Shown here: piece after piece, positions 22,857 to 31,800 of the stretch
Layout: every line of letters starts with the position of its first letter
Numbering within the stretch: position 1 is the stretch's first letter
Origin: Owenia fusiformis
Taxonomy: Eukaryota; Annelida; Polychaeta; Sabellida; Oweniidae
Length of the DNA stretch: 64,000 nucleotides
Direction: 5' to 3'
NCBI GenBank assembly: GCA_903813345.2
Contig: CAIIXF020000005.1
Location: 38,133,375-38,197,374 of the forward strand
The notes under the pieces: generated by a model
Databases searched by the model: none
Told to the model about the DNA's origin: nothing
What the model saw: only the letters and a program-made list of their open reading frames with translations
Position numbers and translations under genes: made by a program

Positions 22857-25800
22857 GTATGTTACAGTCAAGCTATGAATCGTATTTTTCCATGTAATAT
22901 TGCATCGTTTTCTTTTTTAAGCTTAATTGACTCACAAAAATGATGTTTAAATGTCATCGTTTGTTTTAATGCCAATGTTCTTTGATGTGTGCATATTTAG
23001 ATCTTAATGGATGGTATTTATATCATTACGTTTGTACGTGCAGTCGAATGTCAGGGGTATTTGCCCGAGGCCCAGGAATACGTTATAAAATTGTAGGCTT
23101 ATATGCAGACCATTTGCATGCATTTGCGTACTTACACAATACGGATAAAAAAAGATACACGAATGATTGACATAACATAATAAGAAATATATTTGTAGTG
23201 CATTCCCGCCTCAGGTATGCAATGGAATAAAATGAATATTTCGAAGTTAGGTCATTAAGATATCGTGTTTATTATATCAAAGGGATTATCGTAATATTCA
23301 ATATTGCATTGGCGATTCACCTAAGTACAACATAAAACCGAAAAGTTGGTTTTTATCTAAGACTGTATTACTATTGATTTTATACAACTTTGGATCAAAG
23401 TATTATTTAATTAAGATTATAAGTGTCCTCCGTAATCGGTTATTTCATTATAATCAGTTACATTTTCAATCATTTATCAATTATAATTTTATTTAGATCG
23501 AGATATATATGTCAAGATCTGAATAACACAATTCTCTTATTCTAGTACAGTCCTCTAGTAAAGCGAAACACCATGTGGTGGCTATATAATTGCCTTTCAA
23601 GAGAACCCCCCAGAAAAAAACCATGCTAATACCATCGATCACAGTCGAAACTTTTGGATCAGATGTCTAATCGTTCTTACGAAGATGATCCGGTATTAAA
23701 AATTGGACTGTTCACCGTATGCCAACTTTTGGATCAGATGTCTAATCGTTCTTACGAAGATGATCCGGTATTAAAAATTGGACTGTTCACCGTATGCCAA
23801 CTTTTGGATCAGATGTCTAATCGTTCTTACGAAGATGATCCGGTATTAAAAATTGGACTGTTCACCGTATGCCAACTTTTGGATCAGATGTCTAATCGTT
23901 CTTACGAAGATGATCCGGTATTAAAAATTGGACTGTTCACCGTATGCCAAATATTCAATTCTTGTAATTGTTGATCTCGTGTAAATAGGTTTACTGGTGC
24001 AATCAACAATGCTATTAATTAACACACATTGACATTAAGACCCAAACGCTTAGATATACAAGTAAATTTTGCCACTGTTTTTACAGTTTTGAAGCTCTGA
24101 TTGCAATACTCGTTTTATGAGTAATATGTCAGGTCATGACATCTGAAGAGTTACCCTTTGCATTCGTTTGACTTCACTTCTTAAAAGAGAGCTTCGTCTT
24201 CGTCGTAGTTTAACTAGACTCTGCACGCAGGGTACTGAAGAGTCAATAAAAGATATATATTTTTGTATATTTGTAAAATTAGGTATTGGCAAACATAGTT
24301 GCGTACTTGTGCACACAAGAAGTCCCCAACTGATTGAATAAATGATTGAAGCCCAGGGTCCAGTGCATTGTGGATTATTTATTTCACCAATGGGTTGTTT
24401 CAACACCTGTGCATGTGTGCGGCAGCATCAATGCAAAATCTAGGAAACAATGCATGAGTGGAATAAATCATCTACAATTCAATGCCACACGCAATGAATT
24501 CTGGACGTATAAAGGGGTGTATACACTGGCAGGCGAAATGCTTGAAACGGCGGCGAAAAGGCCGAATTGCTTGAATTGATTGAAACGAAAGTGAAAGTGA
24601 AAGTACATTAGGTGAATTGATTGAAATGCTTGAAACGGCGAAACAGGCGCAAGCAGCGAAACACTAACTTCATTTTTCAAGACGCATCGATTGAAATGAT
24701 TGAAACGGTTGAAAAGCCCCAGCGAAATGCTTGAAACGAGAAACGAACATGCTCGTTTTTCTTTTCGCTCGTTTCGCCCGATTGAAACGATTGAAATGCT
24801 TGAAATAACGCAAGATTGAAACGTAGGTAATGATGCAAGCATTGAAACCATTGAATTGATTGAAACGATTGAAACAATTGAAACGATTGAAACGCTATTT
24901 ACAGTGTAACACTTTCACGCAAAAGGATTTTTTCAGTATCGCTGAGAATAATATTCATTTGCACGGAAAATTCATTCATTTCTACATGGGATTTCAACTA
25001 GAAAGCCCATGATTTCTAACACTGAGAGGTGACCCCATGTATGACTATGATATCTAATATTTTAGACCCCATCCTCCCGGACATCCTCAGGAAAATAGAC
25101 GGTATAACGACGAACAGTACCACTGGATCAGCCTCCAAGGAAATAAATGCAGATGGACGCTATGGTTACCTTGTTGCATCAAAGGGACTTGCACAGTTTA
25201 TATGCAATCCATTTGTTGGAATCATTGTCACGAGGTAATTAAAATATTGTGTTATCATATGCCTCACCGTGTGTATCATTTACACAACTTTAAACTAAAT
25301 TTAATCCTTAGTCAAGTCAACCCGACTGAAGTCAATTTAATCCTTAGTCGACTCAATCCCAAGTCAACACGATTAAAGTCAATTAAATCTTAGACATATT
25401 ATGAAATGATTCATTGAATCTGGTGTTTTAAACCCAATACGAGCAAAGTATTCCACTTCATCATTTTAGATTCCGATACAGACGTCCTATGGTGATAGGC
25501 AATTTTCTTCTGATGGTCTCAACAATAGGTAAGTTATTCAAATGGAATATTTGTTTCTTTATATCACAATCACAAGTAGTGACATAATTTATAGGCTCCA
25601 ATTATTTCTGGACGTTGTTTGGCGGTTGGTGTTCGGTGGTTGGTGTTCGGCGTTCGGCGTCTGTAACTATATGCGGAGTCTGTAACAATTTGCACAACTT
25701 ACAAGGTGGTGGTATTTTGTCATGTTAATGCCTTGTTTAGAAACATGTAATCGGCAACGTCGACCAACCTTTAAAATGTTTACAATGACAGGATCGTGTA

Positions 25801-28800
25801 ATATTGCGCAAAATGAAGAAAATGGCAAGTAGTTATGTTAAAGTGGACTTTTTACCGATGATTATTTCGGTTAATTTCATTTGGTTTTTTGGTGCGTTTC
25901 ACTTTTTATTGTTTTGTTTTACCTATGATTATTTTGGTTAATTTCGTTTGTATATATTAAATATTGAATGTGGTACAAATTGAGTTTGCAGTCTTTCCCA
26001 TTTGATGTGGGGTATGTAGTTGTCATTAGAACTCGAGCAGAAATAGTCTCAAAGAGTTGATCTTTTGAAAAAGAGCCACGATGAGTAAAATAAATCTATA
26101 AAAAATAAAACTTATCTCTGAAAATAATCTCGGAATTTTGTAAACAGGCCTTTTTGTTGACCTTTTTGCAATTTGTGACATTTCGTCAACAGGTCAAGCC
26201 TAACGCCTTTTCTCTATAATTTCATACCTGGTTGCCAAGTATAGACATAAAAATTCTAAAGTATCCATTTAGCCATATCACTTTAAAACCTTTTCTTTTT
26301 GATAACTGCTGCATTTGACTATATCTTTTATCTGTTATACCTATATATGCTATTGAGACGCTCGATGATTGAGTGAGCAGTCTAGTAATATAATTGTGTC
26401 ACATTGTAATGTTCCACGGTGATTAATTAATTAATTCTTATACCTGTGCCTAATACACCGGATATCACATTTCAAACAATATAGAGCACTATATGCTAAT
26501 AATGTGCAAAAACACATTATACCCATAGGTATGTAGTCTACCCAGAGTCAACTAATTTTGTAAAAATACAATATCCTTAACACCTACTTATGATAACACC
26601 TGATCTTACTATAGTAATTATACAATTACTGGCACAAAGCGCCACTGGACGATCAAACAACTGGAAAAAACAATCACACCACTCAATTAACCAATTATGA
26701 TAACACCGGTGCATTAGAAGAATACGATACCAACGCTGACACCTCAATAGCAAAACACAATCAAACACCTCAAAATTGACACATAAACTCATTTCTAAAT
26801 CAACAAACTTGCCCGTTGCCAGGATTTACCGAAAAGGAGCTTTTGCCAAAGGGGGGGTTTACCCATTCATGGAAGAAGTGCTCGGAATGGTGAAAAACTG
26901 CATGATCTTGAAAGAATTTCTGACAAGGGGTAGCTTCCGCTCCCCCAGCTCCTCCGCTGGCCACGGCCCTGACAACCCATAGCCACATACCATCAGACAC
27001 AACCATAACACAACCAAACTTTTCAACCATTTCAACAATATCTTTGTAATTCTAGCTTTTGCATTCAGCAAATCTTATGCCATGCTGTTTGCTACAAGGC
27101 TGATCCAGGGTGCGTCCTCATCCCTATCTGCAGTAACAGGTATTTATGCTCACTCTGTACCCACATGATTGTAAACAAGAATGCTTTATCACCCTGTAGC
27201 AAAAATACTATGTGTGAGCTAGGAATATGTAGAATTAGTATGTGGTTTTGGATATTAATGACAATCTTCAAAACAAGATATTCTTCAGTTTTTGATTTTG
27301 GTCACTTTTCAACTTAGGAATGGGTCTGCTGGCGAGTAGATTTACGGATGACATTAAACGTGGCAAGATGATGGGCATCGCTATTGGAGGCCTCTCTATT
27401 GGTATCATAGGTAAGCCAAATCATTGTTGACATTTCATATCTGCTTCAACAAATAAGTGCGTTTCATGACATATGATAGTTTCTCGTAAGGAGGTCAATA
27501 TTTCGATTTCGATTTTGGATATTGAATGCTAAAGCGTTCAACAGTGATATTTCGATACTACACATAAAAGTGATAAACCAGAGATGCATCATTTTTAATA
27601 TTTACATTTTAGTGGGCCCTGTCTTTGGAAGTGTTCTATATCAGTACTTTGGCCAAGCAGTTCCGTTTCTAGCAGTGGCCGGCATAATCCTTTTCACAAT
27701 AGGTAAGGAATTTAAATTAACACATTGTGGTTTATCGATTTTTGTTATCCAATATGTAGGATTTTATTTAGTTACTACCATTAACCTTTCAAAAGATACA
27801 CTATATACATATAAGAAAATGCTGAAACGCAAAAGATGAAAAAAATTTAAAAAACGATATTCTAATAAATGAAACAACATATCCAACGCTGTCTCATCAT
27901 TTATAAACATGCATTATGTTTTTTTTTTTTTATTTAAGCTATACAACTTATAAATCTCAAAACGGAAGAGGAGAGAGCCGAATCTCACGAGTTGAAGTCT
28001 ATTTGTAAACTGTTAAGCGACCCTTATATTCTCATAGTTGCAGGTATAGACATTTTACTTTCTTAAATTATACACGTATCTCTCCCTTTGATTATCTTCA
28101 ATGACAAAATATTTTTAAATTGATGAAATTTTGATCTGTCAGTCATTCAATTGTACAGGTTTTATTCATTACTTGTGTATTGACTGCACATAAATCACAA
28201 GGGTTATACATGTGAGAATGTGCCAATGCTTCAACCTATTTGGTATTCAACTGTATTGAAGCAAAGGTGAAAGGGGTTGATTAAGTTTGAATGCCAGTTC
28301 ACATGGAACAAAGTAATCAGTCTGTCTCCCCGTCAAATACATACGTTAAAGATAAATATAGCCAAAGTAAGCATTGCCAACTACAAACGTGTATGTCTTT
28401 GATAAATGCTGTTCTTTATGAACAATTCAAACATGACCGTGCTCTATTCGAATTTCTCAACCAATCAGAATGCAGCATAGCCAATATAGAACGTTCTCTA
28501 ATTCTCCATAGATGCACGACCATGCTCTATTCAATCTGCAATTTGCATTGTTTTGAGTGACGTCACATCTCAGCTGCACATCTGGGGCTCTGTCCGGGGA
28601 TAGCTGTTCTTTTTTACTCCCTGTTTTATCAACACCCCATGTTTGCATACACCGTATAAAATCTAAAAAGGGGAGTAAAATAGAACAGCCCAAAGAAATT
28701 CTAAAATTTTTCCGGCCGACTTCAGAATCTTGACAGCATGCGTATTCTTCCTTCATGCCCGTTCCACAGACACGGCTTTTACTAATTTTTATGTTTGAAT

Positions 28801-31800
28801 CGGAATAAATAATGATAGGCCATTCAATATGGTGAAATTCAGCACTCGTTGGACAGAATGTTAGTACAAATGCACTCACCTTCGGTTCGTGCTTTGTACA
28901 ACATTCTGTCCAACTCGTGCTGAATTTCACCATATTGAATGGCCTATCATTATTTATTCCTTAATTATAAATTACAACCGTTTGATTGAACCTCTCGTGC
29001 AAAATTGGAGCCTGGGAGTTGTATTCAACATGTGAGCGTTGCGCACGTATCTGCCAATTCTACTAATTATAAGAAAGTGTTTCCTGTAAAAGCCCAAATT
29101 ATCAAGGTGCCCTAATTTTCGCTTTAAATGTGCCAAAGGACAAGTCTATATGTTCATAGACAAACAAGTTATGCAACATAAGGTTGGTGGCATTTTTTGT
29201 GTCGCCCTGTACCTTCTATACTCTAAATACTATATTAGAGATTTCATTTATTACACTTTTTTTAGACTTGGTGTTACACTTTTATAAGCCTTTTGGGGTC
29301 AGTATTTGTCATGCATTCTTTTTGTACATAACTTTTTCTGTTAGGGATAAACAATGAGTTTTGGGTATTAGAAAAATTTATGACTATAAGATAAATGTAT
29401 TGAGAAGCTAGTGGGCTTAATAAGTTCAGCTTCAAAGCACAGCATGTAACGGCATCTTGGATTTCCAAGGTATGATGTTTTGAAAATCAAACTGGGAAAC
29501 AAGTATGATGTAACGGGGCATTAACGTTTGATTTCTTTTGTGTTAACTGTTCAACTATTGAAATAGTGAATAGGATATACTTAATTCTACTTAATTACAC
29601 TGCATGTAACAAAGTTACTGTGGATGAGTTATTATAAGTTCAGCTTAATTGCGCTGCATGTGGCAGTCAATCATCCTTTGTGTCACACTGGTTTTGGATA
29701 TTGGCAAGTGTACATTCTTTAAAAACAATAGGAAAATAATACACTCCTCTTTGTTATAGCTGACTTTTCTTTGAAATAATTTATTTTCAGTGTATTGTGT
29801 ATTGCTACCTAATGCCTGGGTAACATTTGCTCCGATGCATCGTCCGGCGCACGGACGATTGACTATTCTGATCAAAACTGTATACAATTCTGAACAAAAT
29901 ACTCAATCGGCACGGTTCCGGCCGATGAATCGGAGCAAATGTGACCAAGGCATAAGTGTGGTTAAAAGTGATGCATAGAAGTATCGCTCCTTTTAGATTT
30001 GGATATGGTAAGAATACTTTTATCGGGTTAACTAGATATACAGTACAATCGTACCGAATATAACTGTAGATTAAACACGGCTCATTTATTGATATTTCTT
30101 TTCAGCAAATGTGTTCCTGGTAAATCTCAATGTGTCAGTTATCTTAGCGTTCCTACCCGTACAACTGATTGATCTAACCGACCCTCCTACCTGGCAACTC
30201 GGTGTCGTTGTGCTCCCTACCTCCATAGGATACCTTGTCGCCGGCATCATCTGCCCGCGTACAGCAAAATGGATAAAACGGTATGCTACATTGGTTATTT
30301 GAAGTGGCATCTTTATTTCACTTTTCCATATTTTTATCACAAATTCATCCATAAACATTGCCAACATGCAATGCAAAACATTTTAATGAGTAATGAACAA
30401 AATATCGAGGCGGAGAAAACAAGTCAAAATTATGTTATATGTGTAATACGTTTCAACAGGAAAATGTCATCCATTTTATGTTAACGTGCACAGCAAATAG
30501 TTATACCCCGTTTAGACGTAAACTGAATGAGCACTGCCAAAAGTTTGGTATAGAGATGAATATTAACAACATTTTAGGGATTAACTTTAGAAATGATCCC
30601 CGGTCTTTAGATTTTTTGAGAGGGGTTTCACTTATCGTGCAAGAGCAATACCACCTCCGTGCTTCGTGCTTGCAATGCAACTCATAACTGACTTATATAA
30701 TTTCGGATGCGTTTTAATGCAAACCATGGGTTAAAATCTGTTGATTAATGCGTCAAGTATTTTATATCTATCTATATATTTTATGTACATACTTAATCTA
30801 TATCTACTGTCAATTGTGATCTCTGAACAAATGATCTCTCAAATGGTTGTAATTGGACGATGAGGTAGCGGTAGCATCTTATATCGTCTGTGGTTCATTG
30901 GATGAGATGCTTACATCGACCTTGGGGAAGATGGTTTGCACTCAACTAATGAGATAAGTGTATTATATAATGTATAAAATGTTTGTACATACTTAACCTT
31001 TTTTACTTTTTCAATTATGATCTCTGCACAAAATTAATGATCTCATTAAGGGTTGTAATTGGACGATGAGATAGCGGTAGCATCTTATATCGTCTTTGGT
31101 TCAGTGGATGAGATGCTTACATCGACCTTGGGGAAGATGGTTTGCACTCAACTAATGAGATAAGTGTATTATATAATGTATAAAAGTGTATGTACATACT
31201 TAACCTTTCTTAACCTAACCTTTTTTACTTTTTCAATTATGCTCTCTGCACAAATGATCTCATTGAGGGTTGTAATTGGACGATGAGATAGCGGTAGCAT
31301 CTTATATCGTCTGTGGTTCGTTAGATGAGATGCTTACATCGACCTTGGGGAAGATGGTTAGCACTCATCTAACGTAGTCGTATAAAGTGTGTTTTATATA
31401 TTGTATATATTTTTATTCTATGTTCATTTAACATTAATGTTATATCAGCATTATTTTCATTGTACACTGTATACATGTATCTCCTTTTCATAAAGGGCAA
31501 TAAAGATATACATACATACACACAGTACAATGTCAAAAAAAATCTTTGTAAATGAGATACTCTTGATAAGGGTTGACTATTTAAAATATATTTAATTTGT
31601 CTTTGTTAACTTCTTATTGTTTTTTTATTTTAATTTTCCACATTTCCTATATCTGTATAACTATGTCTCTGACATATCTTCGATCTTTTCATGAACTTTT
31701 TTATAACAAGGTTTCACAAAATTGTTTTCGAAATGAAATATAGTAACACCCAGTCACAGTATTTAAACTATACTAACGCTCTATCATTTTTTGAATAAAC

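Noticed and set aside
23654-23974. 106-residue ORF over the 75-bp repeat as an independent gene
   Set aside because: It has no ATG start, and it is open only because the unit is 75 nt without a stop in that frame.
24540-24895. TTGAAAC repeats resembling the end of CRISPR repeats
   Set aside because: Spacing is irregular, there are no unique spacers of constant length, and the DNA is animal nuclear with an intron context.
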